The notes: a model not told the origin generated them from the sequence alone. 64,000 bases of DNA from JAYPAN01 sp049597955 (GCA_049597955.1 JBMYND010000009.1:4637-68636); one strand, 5' to 3'; positions 17,712-26,702 are shown, counted from the stretch's first letter. Program-made: numbers and translations.

Positions 17712-18485
17712 TTATTTTTTCCAATCCCCATAATCCACATTGCCCGGCCCGCCAGAAGCCGACAAGGGCGGGCGTTCAATCAGGCCAATAGCAAACAGAC
17801 CGGTGAAAAATCCGGCCAAATGGGCAACCCAAGCGATATTGGCCGGTTGCCCGTCCGGCGTGGCATAGCCGCCCGGCCCCAACAGGCCGAAAATCATATT
17901 CAGTCCCAGCCAAATAATAATAAACATAATGACCGGACGTCGCTTCGGCACATCGCGCAGTGCCAGCAAGGGCCGCGCCGCACGGGCCGCTTGCGGGCTG
18001 AGCCAGCGCGTTTCGGGGAACGCAAAGCGCGCGGCCGCACCCATCATGCCCGACACACCGCCCGATGCGCCAATGATTGGTATCAGCCAGTCAGCGCGCG
18101 GGGCGACCATAATTTGCGCCAAACCGGCCAGCACAATGCACAGCAGAAACAAGAGCAAAAACCGCCTTGTTCCCATACGTTGCGCCACCGGCGCGCCAAA
18201 GGCCAACAACCAGACCATATTCAAAATGCAATGCGACCAGCCGCCATGCAAAAAACTATAGCTGACCAGCGTGACCAGCCCTTGCCCCAAGCCACCGGGC
18301 AGACCGTTAAGCCCTTCAGCAAAAAACCGCGCCGGAAACAGACCGAGATGCACCAGAAAAAAGCTTTGCGACCCCGGCCCCGATGTCGCCATCACAATTT
18401 GCACCAGTAAATACAGTCCGCACAGCCATAATATTATGGCTGGCGCCCGTAATATGGGCTCACGCGGGGCGTCGGTTTCGCTCAC
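17712..18485 (-). CDS. rhomboid-family intramembrane serine protease
   Basis: Integral inner-membrane protein (257 aa) with about six hydrophobic segments. The catalytic serine is in IIGASGGVSGMMG (GxSG motif) and the catalytic histidine in WVAHLAGFFTG; the loop HGGWSHCILNMVWL matches the rhomboid HxxxxHxxxN motif. Substrates are unknown. It starts with GTG at 18485, overlapping the TGA of the upstream isomerase by 4 bp (GTGA), so translation is coupled. The order gamma-carbonic anhydrase, GMC oxidoreductase, isomerase, rhomboid forms one run of overlapping or abutting genes. Confidence 0.9.
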   Translation of the reverse strand: MSETDAPREPILRAPAIILWLCGLYLLVQIVMATSGPGSQSFFLVHLGLFPARFFAEGLNGLPGGLGQGLVTLVSYSFLHGGWSHCILNMVWLLAFGAPVAQRMGTRRFLLLFLLCIVLAGLAQIMVAPRADWLIPIIGASGGVSGMMGAAARFAFPETRWLSPQAARAARPLLALRDVPKRRPVIMFIIIWLGLNMIFGLLGPGGYATPDGQPANIAWVAHLAGFFTGLFAIGLIERPPLSASGGPGNVDYGDWKK

Positions 18486-19105
18486 TTTTTAGCCCCGGCA
18501 CGCATCAAGGCCGCCTCAACCAAAGGCAGGCGGTCATTGCCGAAATACATATCCGTTTCATTGATAAACATGGTCGGCGAGCCAAAGCCGCCCCGCGCTA
18601 TCAGCTCATCCGTATTGGCGCGCAATTGCGCTTTTATCGCATCACTGCCCACTGCCTCGGCCAAGGCGGCGGCATCCATACCGGCGGCGGTGGCCAAAGC
18701 GGCCAATTCTTCCGGCTGGCTGATATCGCGCAATTCGCCCCAATAGGCATGGAAAGCCAAGTTGGAAAATTGCGGCAGACAATTTTCTTGCAGCGCATAG
18801 CAAGCCGCCCGCATCACGCCGACAGCGCGCAAAGGAAAGACCGGCGGATTGCCAATCTCAACGCCACAATAAGCCGCCCAATCCTTCAAATCCTTGACAT
18901 AATAGCGCCCTTTCACCGGATGCGGATTGGCGCGCGCCTCATAGACAGTCTCATTGACCGCATTGAAAACACCGCCAACCAAAACCGGCTTCCAGTCAAT
19001 CTCAACGCCGCAGCGCGCCGCCAAATCTTCCACCCGCGCAAAGGCCAGATAAGTCCAAGGCGAGGAAATATCAAAGAAAAACTCAAAATGGGTTTGTCCT
19101 GACAT
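18482..19105 (-). CDS. 2-hydroxychromene-2-carboxylate isomerase-like (DsbA/GST-kappa fold)
   Basis: A 207-residue protein of the NahD/GST-kappa branch of the thioredoxin-like fold. The start reads FEFFFDISSPWTYLAF, with Ser in place of the DsbA cysteine pair, as in 2-hydroxychromene-2-carboxylate isomerases, which use glutathione. The C-terminal ARGGFGSPTMFINETDMYFGNDRL is also diagnostic. Members act in aromatic-ring degradation, but no naphthalene-type genes are nearby, so the substrate is open. It lies 9 bp after the GMC oxidoreductase stop and overlaps the rhomboid start. Confidence 0.85.
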   Translation of the reverse strand: MSGQTHFEFFFDISSPWTYLAFARVEDLAARCGVEIDWKPVLVGGVFNAVNETVYEARANPHPVKGRYYVKDLKDWAAYCGVEIGNPPVFPLRAVGVMRAACYALQENCLPQFSNLAFHAYWGELRDISQPEELAALATAAGMDAAALAEAVGSDAIKAQLRANTDELIARGGFGSPTMFINETDMYFGNDRLPLVEAALMRAGAKK

Positions 19106-19114
19106 AAAGCCCCC

Positions 19115-20752
19115 TCACGCGGTTTGCTGCGGCGGCAAAAATGCCTGTCCGCGAATATGGTCGGCAATTTTCTCTGCCATCATAATGGTCGGCGCATTGG
19201 TATTGCCACCAATCAGCGTCGGCATCAGCGAGGCATCAACCACCCGCAAAGCGTCAAGCCCGTGAACGCGCCCATTCTCATCGGTCACCGCCATTGGGTC
19301 ATTGCCCATTTTGCAAGTGCCGACCGGATGATAGAGGGTTTCACCGGTTGCTCTAATCCACCCGTCAAGCTCGTCATCATTGTCGATATTGACATCCGGC
19401 CCCGGCTTTAATTCCGCGCCGCGATAAGCATCAAAGGCCGGTTGCATGAAAACGCGCCGCGTTTCACGGAAGCCATTGCGAATATCGACCACATCCTGCT
19501 CTGCCGACAGATAATTCGGGTGCATGGCAGGCGCGTCTTCCGGCGCGGCTGATTTCAGCGTCAGATAGCCCCGGCTTTCCGGACGGCAACCATAAACAAT
19601 GGAGGAAAAGCCGTGGCGTTGGGGAATATCGCTGCGGCCATGCACATCCGGCACAGCAACTGACACATAGTGGATTTGCATATCCGGTATCGCCTTGTCA
19701 GGGTGCGATTTGATAAACGCCCCGGCCGCGGTCGGCGGGTATGAGGCATCGCCTTTGCCAAACAGCAAATACTGAACCCCGGCCAATTGCGTGCGCCACC
19801 AGCTTGCCGAACGGTGCAAAGTCACATTTTGCGTGCAGGCAAATTGGCTGACCACGCCAAGATGGTCTTGCAAGTTCTGGCCGACACCGTTCAATTCATG
19901 CGTCATATCAATACCATGCGGCTTGATGTCTTCAGCTCGGCCCACCCCGCTGCGCATCAAGATTTGCGGCGAGTTAATCGCCCCGGCCGACAAAATAATT
20001 TCTTTATTGGCCGTCACTGTGCGGCTTTGACCGTTTTGCGACAGCACCACACCGGTTGCCGTTTTTCCGTCAAAGATGATTTTATCAACCGTAATATCGG
20101 TCTGCGTGTGCAGATTTTGCCGCGTCAGCGCCGGATGCAGATAGGCCCGTGCCGCGCTGCATCTTTTGGAGCCGCGAATCGTATGTTCATAGCGCGAAAA
20201 GCCCTCCTGCTGGCGGCCATTGAAATCATGGGTCAGCGGAAATCCGGCCTGCTCACCGGCCTCAACAAACACATCAAGCAAAGTGTCATTTTCGCGGTCG
20301 GATTTTTTCACCGATAGCGGCCCGTCTTGGCCATGATAGGCATCATCGCCATCGCCCTCGAAATTTTCGGCTTTTTTGAAATAGGGCAGCACGCTTTCAT
20401 ACGACCAGCCCTTATTGCCAAGCTGGCTCCAATGGTCGTAATCCCATGCATTGCCGCGAATATAGACCATGGCATTAATCGAGGAAGAGCCGCCCCAGCC
20501 GCGCCCGCGTGGCCAATACATGCGCCGCCCGCCCATATTTTCTTCCGCTTCGGTTTCAAAGCCGTAATTATTGTCATTTTTCTCCGGCACAAGCTGGGAA
20601 TAGCCCGCCGGCATGTGGATGAACAGGTTTTTGTCGCGCGGGCCGGCCTCCAATAATAAGACAGAGTGCTTGCCGTCTTCGCTCAGCCGATTGGCCAAGA
20701 CACAACCGGCGCTGCCGGCGCCAACAATAATATAATCCGCATTATCAATCAT
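19115..20752 (-). CDS. GMC-family FAD-dependent alcohol/choline dehydrogenase
   Basis: A 545-residue flavoprotein of the glucose-methanol-choline family. The FAD dinucleotide-binding motif is YIIVGAGSAGCVLANRL (residues 8-24), followed by LLLEAGP. GRGWGGSSSINAMVYIRG is GMC signature 1, and GAINSPQILMRSGVG is signature 2. The C-terminal YHPVGTCKMG supplies the catalytic His region, and the end reads GGNTNAPTIMMAEKIAD. It resembles BetA-type choline dehydrogenases in length, but no betaine genes flank it, so the alcohol is unassigned. It overlaps the gamma-carbonic anhydrase gene by 8 bp. Confidence 0.9.
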   Translation of the reverse strand: MIDNADYIIVGAGSAGCVLANRLSEDGKHSVLLLEAGPRDKNLFIHMPAGYSQLVPEKNDNNYGFETEAEENMGGRRMYWPRGRGWGGSSSINAMVYIRGNAWDYDHWSQLGNKGWSYESVLPYFKKAENFEGDGDDAYHGQDGPLSVKKSDRENDTLLDVFVEAGEQAGFPLTHDFNGRQQEGFSRYEHTIRGSKRCSAARAYLHPALTRQNLHTQTDITVDKIIFDGKTATGVVLSQNGQSRTVTANKEIILSAGAINSPQILMRSGVGRAEDIKPHGIDMTHELNGVGQNLQDHLGVVSQFACTQNVTLHRSASWWRTQLAGVQYLLFGKGDASYPPTAAGAFIKSHPDKAIPDMQIHYVSVAVPDVHGRSDIPQRHGFSSIVYGCRPESRGYLTLKSAAPEDAPAMHPNYLSAEQDVVDIRNGFRETRRVFMQPAFDAYRGAELKPGPDVNIDNDDELDGWIRATGETLYHPVGTCKMGNDPMAVTDENGRVHGLDALRVVDASLMPTLIGGNTNAPTIMMAEKIADHIRGQAFLPPQQTA

Positions 20753-21281
20753 TTTTATGCTCCTTTAATTGGGCGGCGTAACGCTGCCAGTTTTCGACGT
20801 AATGTGTGGCCGAGGCAATCATGATTTTTTCATTGGCCTCGTCCAATTCGCGGACAATTTTGCCGGGCATGCCCAACACCATTGAATTATCCGGTATATC
20901 TTTGCCCTCACCAACCAGCGCATGGGCGCCAATCAGGCAATTGCGACCAATTTTTGCCCCATTGAGTATGGTCGCGCCAATGCCGACAAGCGAATTATCG
21001 CCAATGGTGCAGCCATGCAACATCGCCTGATGGCCAATCGTCACATTGCGGCCCAGCGTCAAGGGACAGCCCGGATCGGTATGCATAACCGCCCCGTCCT
21101 GAACATTGGAATTTTCACCAATAACAATGGGTTCATTGTCACCGCGCAGCACGGCAGCAAACCAAATACTGGCATTTTCATGCAAGATAATGGAGCCGAT
21201 AATTTGCGCATCAGGCGCAACCCAATAATTTCCGCTGGCGGGAAATTCCGGTATTCTGTCTCCAAGTGTGTAAATCGGCAT
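20745..21281 (-). CDS. gamma-carbonic anhydrase family protein
   Basis: Left-handed beta-helix protein (178 aa) of hexapeptide repeats. The repeats run through WVAPDAQIIGSIILHENASIW, NVQDGAVMHTD and IGHQAMLHGCTIGDNSLVGIGA. His residues in MHTD, IGHQ and LHGC occupy the metal-ligand positions of gamma-class carbonic anhydrases. Relatives of this size (YrdA/PaaY-like) vary in activity, so hydration of CO2 is plausible, not certain. It is the first gene of the run leading to the GMC oxidoreductase. Confidence 0.88.
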   Translation of the reverse strand: MPIYTLGDRIPEFPASGNYWVAPDAQIIGSIILHENASIWFAAVLRGDNEPIVIGENSNVQDGAVMHTDPGCPLTLGRNVTIGHQAMLHGCTIGDNSLVGIGATILNGAKIGRNCLIGAHALVGEGKDIPDNSMVLGMPGKIVRELDEANEKIMIASATHYVENWQRYAAQLKEHKND

Positions 21282-21362
21282 GTTCCCTCCCCCCGATTAA
21301 CGTGCTAGCTGTTGTGACCGGTTGCATCGTAAACCGAAATGGGCCTGTGTCGAGTAGGAAAC

Positions 21363-22112
21363 ATGTTGAAACGCATTTTGTCGCGCGCCATACCCGAGCA
21401 TGAATGGCCGGTCTGGATTATACCGGCCACGCTGTTTGCCGCCATTTTTGCCTGTTCGCTTTTGGTCAGCTTTATCTATTTTGGCCCCGGCTTGGATATT
21501 ATTCGCGGTGCGTCTTACCTGCCCTCATCGTCTTCGGCGCGTGTGCGGGTTGAAGTGGGCGGCACTTTATTTGCCATTCCGGCGCATTATACGCGCTCGC
21601 GCCGGGCGCGACGTGCCGGGCTGATGGAGCATATTGACCTGCAAGTGCTTGGCCCGGAGCTAGTGCCGTTCCGACAAGATTTGGCGGCTGATTTCCTGCG
21701 CACGGATGATAATTCTTCACTGATTATCATCAGCCTGCGCAGCGGCGCGGATACGTTGCCCGAAAGACGTCGATTTGACGCGATTTACAAACCCTATTTG
21801 CGCGATAGCGGGACAGTTGATGATAATGGGCTGCAAGTTTTTAACTTCCGCGATGACGCTCCCTATGCCGGCAAGCAATTATTTCGCGGCCTGCCTTTCG
21901 GCACGCGCGAAAAGCGCCTCGCCCCGCCCTTATTATTATGCGACGCCCCCGATATTGCCGGTGCGCAATGCGAAAGCCGATTTGCGCTGGGCGGCACGGC
22001 ACAGGTCAGCTATCGCTTCAAACGGCATATTTTGCCGCAATGGGAAGAATTGGACGCCAATATACGCGCGCTTATCCGCAATTTCCGGGCGGCAGCACGC
22101 ACCAGCGAATAG
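21363..22112 (+). CDS. uncharacterised membrane-anchored protein
   Basis: I do not recognise this 249-residue protein. It starts at ATG 21363 (after TAGGAAAC) and has one transmembrane segment (about residues 18-41: WIIPATLFAAIFACSLLVSF) that would anchor a periplasmic domain of about 200 residues. Cys pairs (LLLCDAPDIAGAQCESRF) near the end could form a disulfide in the periplasm. The domain looks mixed alpha/beta with RVRVEVGGTLFAIPAHYTR. It stands alone, divergent from the gamma-carbonic anhydrase gene. Confidence 0.7.
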   Translation: MLKRILSRAIPEHEWPVWIIPATLFAAIFACSLLVSFIYFGPGLDIIRGASYLPSSSSARVRVEVGGTLFAIPAHYTRSRRARRAGLMEHIDLQVLGPELVPFRQDLAADFLRTDDNSSLIIISLRSGADTLPERRRFDAIYKPYLRDSGTVDDNGLQVFNFRDDAPYAGKQLFRGLPFGTREKRLAPPLLLCDAPDIAGAQCESRFALGGTAQVSYRFKRHILPQWEELDANIRALIRNFRAAARTSE

Positions 22113-22141
22113 CGCGGCGCGGCAAGCATGTCAGCCAGCCG

Positions 22142-22354
22142 CTAAATCGTAGGCAGATCGAACTCCAATATCGCCATATTGAAGGAATAGGAAATATCGC
22201 CTTCATCATCATCGCGGAACATGGTGCCGATAAACTCATCTTCGAGGAAAACTTCGACCATATCATCCTTGGCACCGCGCTTCAGGGTCAGCATGTCATT
22301 TTGAAATTTCAAGCGCAAATAGGTTTGCACACGGATTATCTCATCATTATTCAT
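22142..22354 (-). CDS. DUF3126 family protein
   Basis: A 70-residue acidic protein matching DUF3126, a small alphaproteobacterial family of unknown function. The pattern is VQTYLRLKFQNDMLTLKR, then EVFLEDEFIGTMFRDDDEGDISYSFNMAIL and EFDLPTI. The ATG at 22354 has AGGAGT six bases upstream; the preceding GTG would be too close. In relatives it is typically near cysE; here an SDR gene separates the two on the same strand. Confidence 0.9.
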   Translation of the reverse strand: MNNDEIIRVQTYLRLKFQNDMLTLKRGAKDDMVEVFLEDEFIGTMFRDDDEGDISYSFNMAILEFDLPTI

Positions 22355-22386
22355 CACTGACTCCTTTGGGATATTGCGCCGCCAAG

Positions 22387-23166
22387 CTAGTGCGCTGTGA
22401 AGCCCCCGTCAACAACCAGTTCGGCCCCATTCATCCATTCCGATTCATCGGAAGCCAGAAACAAAACGCCATTGGCGATGTCGCGCGGCACGCCAATACG
22501 GCCCGACGGGGTTTGCATGGTCAGCATTTCAATTGCTTCATTTTCTCCGGCCATTGCGCCTTTTTCCACCGCCACGCGAATCCCGTCGCGCAAAATATCC
22601 GTGCCGACAAAACCCGGATGCACAGAATTGACGCGGATATTATAACCCAGCCCGCCGAGTTCCAGCGCCAGCGATTTGGTCAACAGCCGCACACCGCCTT
22701 TGGCCGCGTGATAGGGTGCCTGTCCGGCCGAGCCGACAATGCCATAGATTGACGATATATTGATAATGCTGCCGCCCGGCCCCTGTTTCATCAGCCGCAC
22801 TGCATGTTTGCAGCCGAGGAAAACGCCATCCAAATCAATCGCCGTGACTTTGCGCCATTGCTCAAGCGTGGTGTCTTCCATCGGTGTCGCATCATGGGCG
22901 ATACCGGCATTATTGACCATGACATGCAGCCCGCCAAAAGCGTCTTTTGTTGCGGCCATCGCTTCTTCCCAACGCGCCTCATCGGTCACGTCATGGGTCA
23001 TAAAGCGCATATTTTCATGCGCGCCTGCCAAAGCCTGGCCCTCGGCTTCCAACACATCGGTTATCATCACATTGGCACCTTCGCCATGCATGACGCGCGC
23101 CATTTCCGCGCCCAGACCTTTCGCGCCGCCTGATACAAAGGCGGTTTTTCCTTGCAAACGTCCCAT
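22387..23166 (-). CDS. SDR-family oxidoreductase
   Basis: Classical short-chain dehydrogenase/reductase, 259 residues from ATG 23166 (SD GGGAGGGG). The cofactor motif is VSGGAKGLGAEMA (TGxxxGxG type), NNAG follows at about residue 85, and the catalytic Ser-Tyr-Lys are in IINISSIYGIVGSAGQAPYHAAKGG. A substrate-binding PGFVGT and a C-terminal ELVVDGGF close the fold. An acidic residue after beta strand 2 (MITDVLE) suggests NAD+ preference. Substrate unknown. It lies between cysE and the DUF3126 gene, all on the minus strand. Confidence 0.9.
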   Translation of the reverse strand: MGRLQGKTAFVSGGAKGLGAEMARVMHGEGANVMITDVLEAEGQALAGAHENMRFMTHDVTDEARWEEAMAATKDAFGGLHVMVNNAGIAHDATPMEDTTLEQWRKVTAIDLDGVFLGCKHAVRLMKQGPGGSIINISSIYGIVGSAGQAPYHAAKGGVRLLTKSLALELGGLGYNIRVNSVHPGFVGTDILRDGIRVAVEKGAMAGENEAIEMLTMQTPSGRIGVPRDIANGVLFLASDESEWMNGAELVVDGGFTAH

Positions 23167-23210
23167 TTTCCCCTCCCATTTGCTCAAAATTTGCGCGGCA
23201 GCACCACAGT

Positions 23211-24047
23211 TCAGATATTTTCGCCAAAATCCTTTTGCTCGACACTGTGATCCATTTGCCGCGATGGTGTCGGCGATGAAACTTTACCGACAATTTTCGC
23301 CGGCACGCCGACCGCTGTTGAATAGGCCGGCACATCGGTCAGCACCACACTGCCCCCGCCAATTTTGGCACATTCACCAACCCGGATATTGCCCAGCACT
23401 TTGGCACCGACCGAAATCAGCACGCCATTGCCGATTTTTGGATGCCGGTCGCCGCTTTCCTTGCCGCTGCCGCCCAATGTCACTGAATGCAGCATAGAGA
23501 CATCATCGCCGACCACAGCCGTCTCGCCAATAACCACGCCGGTGGCATGGTCGATAAACACGCCCTGACCGATTTTGGCCGCCGGGTGAATATCAGCCTG
23601 AAATGTTTCCGAGGCGCGATTTTGAACATAAAGCGCCATTGTGCGTCGCCCCTGCCCAATATGCCAATGCGCGGCCCGATAGGCTTGCAACGCCATGAAA
23701 CCTTTATAAAACAGCACCGGCTCCAAATAGGATTGGCAGGCCGGGTCGCGGTCGCAAGTGGCGACAATATCGGCGCGCATGGCCGTGCCAATCGCCGTAT
23801 CAGCATTGTAAGCTTCTTCAAAAGCCGTGCGCAAAACCGACGGCCCCAATTCAGAATTACCCATTTTTTCGGCCAAATGACCGGCAACCACATCTTCCAG
23901 CCGCGCCTGATTCAAGACTGTCGTGTGCAGAAAGCCCGACAAAGACGGCTCCGCCGCCGCCCGCTTTACCGCCTCTGCGCGCACTTGCGACCAGACCGGG
24001 TCAAGATGGTCTATTCCGGCGCTTGCCTGTTCATCTGGTTTCGACAT
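23211..24047 (-). CDS. cysE: serine O-acetyltransferase
   Basis: Acetylates serine with acetyl-CoA, the first step of cysteine synthesis. The 278-residue product starts at ATG 24047 behind ACGGGAGAAG; upstream codons in frame are not family-like. The N-terminal helical CysE domain (PVWSQVRAEAVKRAAAEPSL onward) precedes a left-handed beta-helix with FQADIHPAAKIGQGVFIDHATGVVIGE and the catalytic His regions (DHATG, LHSVTLGG). The C-terminal tail ends DFGENI, ending in Ile as needed to dock on cysteine synthase. Cysteine synthase is not in the window. Confidence 0.96.
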   Translation of the reverse strand: MSKPDEQASAGIDHLDPVWSQVRAEAVKRAAAEPSLSGFLHTTVLNQARLEDVVAGHLAEKMGNSELGPSVLRTAFEEAYNADTAIGTAMRADIVATCDRDPACQSYLEPVLFYKGFMALQAYRAAHWHIGQGRRTMALYVQNRASETFQADIHPAAKIGQGVFIDHATGVVIGETAVVGDDVSMLHSVTLGGSGKESGDRHPKIGNGVLISVGAKVLGNIRVGECAKIGGGSVVLTDVPAYSTAVGVPAKIVGKVSSPTPSRQMDHSVEQKDFGENI

Positions 24048-24160
24048 TGGCTTCTCCCGTCTGCGCGACCGCATAAATGTTTTGCACGCCGCCATGCAGC
24101 AGACTAGCATTGCCGCCGGAAGGCGCGCAAGATGCGTCTTGCCGGAGGAAATACCAGCCC

Positions 24161-24967
24161 ATGCCCTTTGTCAAAACCCGATATTTGACTTTTTTCGTCG
24201 CGCAAAAGGGCGACGGCGCACCGGTGCTGGCAATTAACGGCACGGGCGGTGATTTGCGGGTTCGTCCAAATGTGATGGACAGCCCGCTGGCCCGCCATTT
24301 TCATTTAACTTGCTATGACCAGCGCGGGCTTGGTCAGACCGACAAACCCGATGGCGGCTATACAATGCAAGCCTATGCCGATGACGCCGCCGCGCTGATG
24401 GATGCGTTGGGCTATGACAATTTGCCGATTATTGGTCTTTCTTTTGGCGGTATGGTGGCGCAAGAGCTGGCTTTGCGCCATCCCGAAAGGGTTGAAAAAA
24501 TGGCGCTGCTGTGCACCTCGCCGGGCGGTGACGGGCTGGCCTCTTATCCGCTGCATGAGTTGGAAGCCTTGAGCGAAGAAGATTATCTCAGAAGCTATAT
24601 CAAACTCTCCGATACACGGCTTGATGATGCGTGGATTGATGCCAATCCGCAAATTCTGGAAACTGTGCGGGCGCGCATGGACAGATCGGCTTATACCGGT
24701 GAAACCGGTCACACGCGCGGGCGGCACGGCCAATTGCAAGCGCGGCGCGGCCATGATTGCTGGGACAGGCTGGCGCAAATCAACTGCCCGGTCTGGCTTG
24801 GCGGTGGCAAATATGATGGCATCGCCCTGCCGCGCGCCATGCAAAATATGGCCGACCGGCTGCCAAATGCGACAATTGAATTTTTCGAGGGCGGGCATTT
24901 ATTCATGGTGCAAGACAAACGCGCCTATGAAAGCCTGATTGCTTTCCTCAAGGAGACAGACCAATGA
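24161..24967 (+). CDS. alpha/beta-fold hydrolase, 3-oxoadipate enol-lactonase-like
   Basis: Alpha/beta hydrolase of 268 residues from ATG 24161, preceded by GGAGGAA. The oxyanion region is INGTGGD, the DQRGLGQTDKP loop follows, the nucleophile elbow is IGLSFGGMVAQ, and the catalytic His is near the end in FFEGGHLFMVQ. The acid probably lies in LGGGKYDGIALP. Similarity to enol-lactonases and homoserine-acetyltransferase-like hydrolases is generic; the substrate is unknown. It overlaps the next gene by 4 bp (ATGA), forming a three-gene run with a crotonase and an SDR. Confidence 0.85.
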   Translation: MPFVKTRYLTFFVAQKGDGAPVLAINGTGGDLRVRPNVMDSPLARHFHLTCYDQRGLGQTDKPDGGYTMQAYADDAAALMDALGYDNLPIIGLSFGGMVAQELALRHPERVEKMALLCTSPGGDGLASYPLHELEALSEEDYLRSYIKLSDTRLDDAWIDANPQILETVRARMDRSAYTGETGHTRGRHGQLQARRGHDCWDRLAQINCPVWLGGGKYDGIALPRAMQNMADRLPNATIEFFEGGHLFMVQDKRAYESLIAFLKETDQ

Positions 24968-25806
24968 GCCAAGCCAATTACTTGCCCGCCGCCTGCACGA
25001 TTATGGATAGCGGCGCGGCGCGACTGCAAGCCGGATATGTCGAAATGGGCGCGGGAGACGCGGCGCAAGGGCTTGTCGGTCATATTGTGTTTGCCTGTCC
25101 GGAGCGCCACAATGTGCTTGATTTACAAGCCTGGCAGGCGCTTCCCGCCTTGGTTGAACAGCTTGCCGGCATGGCCGATATGCGGCTGATTATGTTGCGT
25201 GGGGCGGGGGACAAGGCATTTGTCGCCGGTGCCGATATTGCCCAGTTTGAGGACGCCTTTAGCGGCCCGACAGGCAGTCGCTATGATGCGGCAACCGAGC
25301 ATGGCTTTGAGGCGCTGGCGCAATGTGCCGTGCCGACACTGGCCGCCATTCAAGGCTATTGTATTGGCGGCGGCATGGGATTGGCGCTGGCTTGTGACAT
25401 AAGACTGGCCAGCAGTGACAGCCAATTCGCCATTCCTGCCGCGCGTTTGGGGCTGGCTTATCCGGCCAATGCGACGCGGCGGCTGGCCGCGATTGTCGGC
25501 ACGGCGCGCGCGCGCGACATATTATTCACCGCCCGCCGGTTTGACGCGGCGGCGGCGTTGGATATGGGCGCAATAGATTATTGCGTGGCGGCCGACCGGT
25601 TTGAGGCAGAATTGGCAGCTTTGCAGGCGCAGATTTCTGCCAATGCACCCAAAACCTTGCAAACGGCGAAATTTATTCTGGAAAATCCCGACTCAGCAGA
25701 AGAAGATATCAGGCAGAGATTGACCGATTGCCTGTCCAGCGCCGATTATGCCGAGGGGCGCAAAGCGTTTTTGGAAAAGCGGTCGCCAATTTTCAAGGGC
25801 AAATAA
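24964..25806 (+). CDS. crotonase-family protein (annotated-type enoyl-CoA hydratase/isomerase)
   Basis: Crotonase-fold protein of 280 residues. The CoA-binding/oxyanion loop is FVAGADIAQF (about 86-95) and the second is GYCIGGGMGLALACD (131-145). Where true hydratases have catalytic glutamates, this protein has Gly139 (GGGMG for GGGxE) and Ala159 (IPAARLG for xPE), so it probably does not hydrate enoyl-CoA by the standard mechanism. Another crotonase reaction (isomerase, hydrolase or decarboxylase-type) is possible. It is translationally coupled to the upstream hydrolase. Confidence 0.85.
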   Translation: MSQANYLPAACTIMDSGAARLQAGYVEMGAGDAAQGLVGHIVFACPERHNVLDLQAWQALPALVEQLAGMADMRLIMLRGAGDKAFVAGADIAQFEDAFSGPTGSRYDAATEHGFEALAQCAVPTLAAIQGYCIGGGMGLALACDIRLASSDSQFAIPAARLGLAYPANATRRLAAIVGTARARDILFTARRFDAAAALDMGAIDYCVAADRFEAELAALQAQISANAPKTLQTAKFILENPDSAEEDIRQRLTDCLSSADYAEGRKAFLEKRSPIFKGK

Positions 25807-25832
25807 GCCCGCCTATTTGGGAGGACATATCA

Positions 25833-26624
25833 ATGACAGATTTTTCAGGCCAGACAGTGATTGTCACCGGCTCCTCAGCCGGTATCGGGGCATCTGCGGC
25901 ACGCGGTTTTGCCGCCGGTGGTGCCAATATCATCATTAATTACGCCAATAATGCCGAAGCGGCCGAGGCGATTGTCGCCGAATGCCAAAAAGCCGGTGGG
26001 CAGGCGGTCGCCGTACAGGCCGATGTGTCGCAAGAAAGCGATGGCCAACGCCTGATTGATGCAGCACTTGACCATTTCGGCCAGCTTGACATTTTGGTCA
26101 ATAATGCCGGCACCACGAAATTTGTTGACCACGCCAATTTGGAAGGCTTGAGCCAAGATGATTTCGAACAGATTTACGGCCTCAACCTTATCGGGCCATA
26201 TCAAATGATTAAACTGGCACGGCCGCATTTGAAAAACAGCGACGCGCCCTCCATTGTCAATATATCCTCGGTTGCCGGCGTGCGCGGCGTCGGGTCATCG
26301 CTGGCCTATGTCGCTTCCAAAGGCGCGTTAAACTCCATGACTTTGGGGCTGGCACGCGCGCTGGGGCCGGAAAAAATCAGGGTCAATGCGGTATGTCCCG
26401 GTTTTGTTGGCACGGATTGGTTCCGCAATGCGTTGGGCGAAGAGGCTTTTACCCGCATTTCCGAAGGGCAAAAGGCGGTCACACCAATGAATCAAGTGGC
26501 CGGGCCGGATGATATTACCGGGCCGATATTATTTTTTGCCGGGCGCGATGCGCGGCATGTGACCGGTCAATTGCTGGTTGTCGATGGCGGCATGTTGCTG
26601 GGCATGCCACCCGTGCGCGAATAG
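25833..26624 (+). CDS. SDR-family oxidoreductase (3-oxoacyl-ACP reductase-like)
   Basis: Classical SDR of 263 residues starting at ATG 25833, preceded by TTTGGGAGGA. The cofactor motif is VTGSSAGIGASAA, NNAGTT follows, and the active-site Ser and Tyr-Lys are in VNISSVAGVRGVGSSLAYVASKGA. The C-terminus TGQLLVVDGGM is typical. Asn-Tyr after beta 2 (IINYANN) is often seen in NADP-preferring FabG-like members. The 26-bp gap from the crotonase gene suggests a shared transcript, so the three genes may act on one CoA-linked or carbonyl substrate; this is inference. Confidence 0.9.
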   Translation: MTDFSGQTVIVTGSSAGIGASAARGFAAGGANIIINYANNAEAAEAIVAECQKAGGQAVAVQADVSQESDGQRLIDAALDHFGQLDILVNNAGTTKFVDHANLEGLSQDDFEQIYGLNLIGPYQMIKLARPHLKNSDAPSIVNISSVAGVRGVGSSLAYVASKGALNSMTLGLARALGPEKIRVNAVCPGFVGTDWFRNALGEEAFTRISEGQKAVTPMNQVAGPDDITGPILFFAGRDARHVTGQLLVVDGGMLLGMPPVRE

Positions 26625-26702
26625 GCCGAAAAGCGCCACCTCACCGCTTGCGGGGCTGCATAATTCCGGCTATATCAGGCGCAGTTTCACATGGAGGTTG
26701 GC

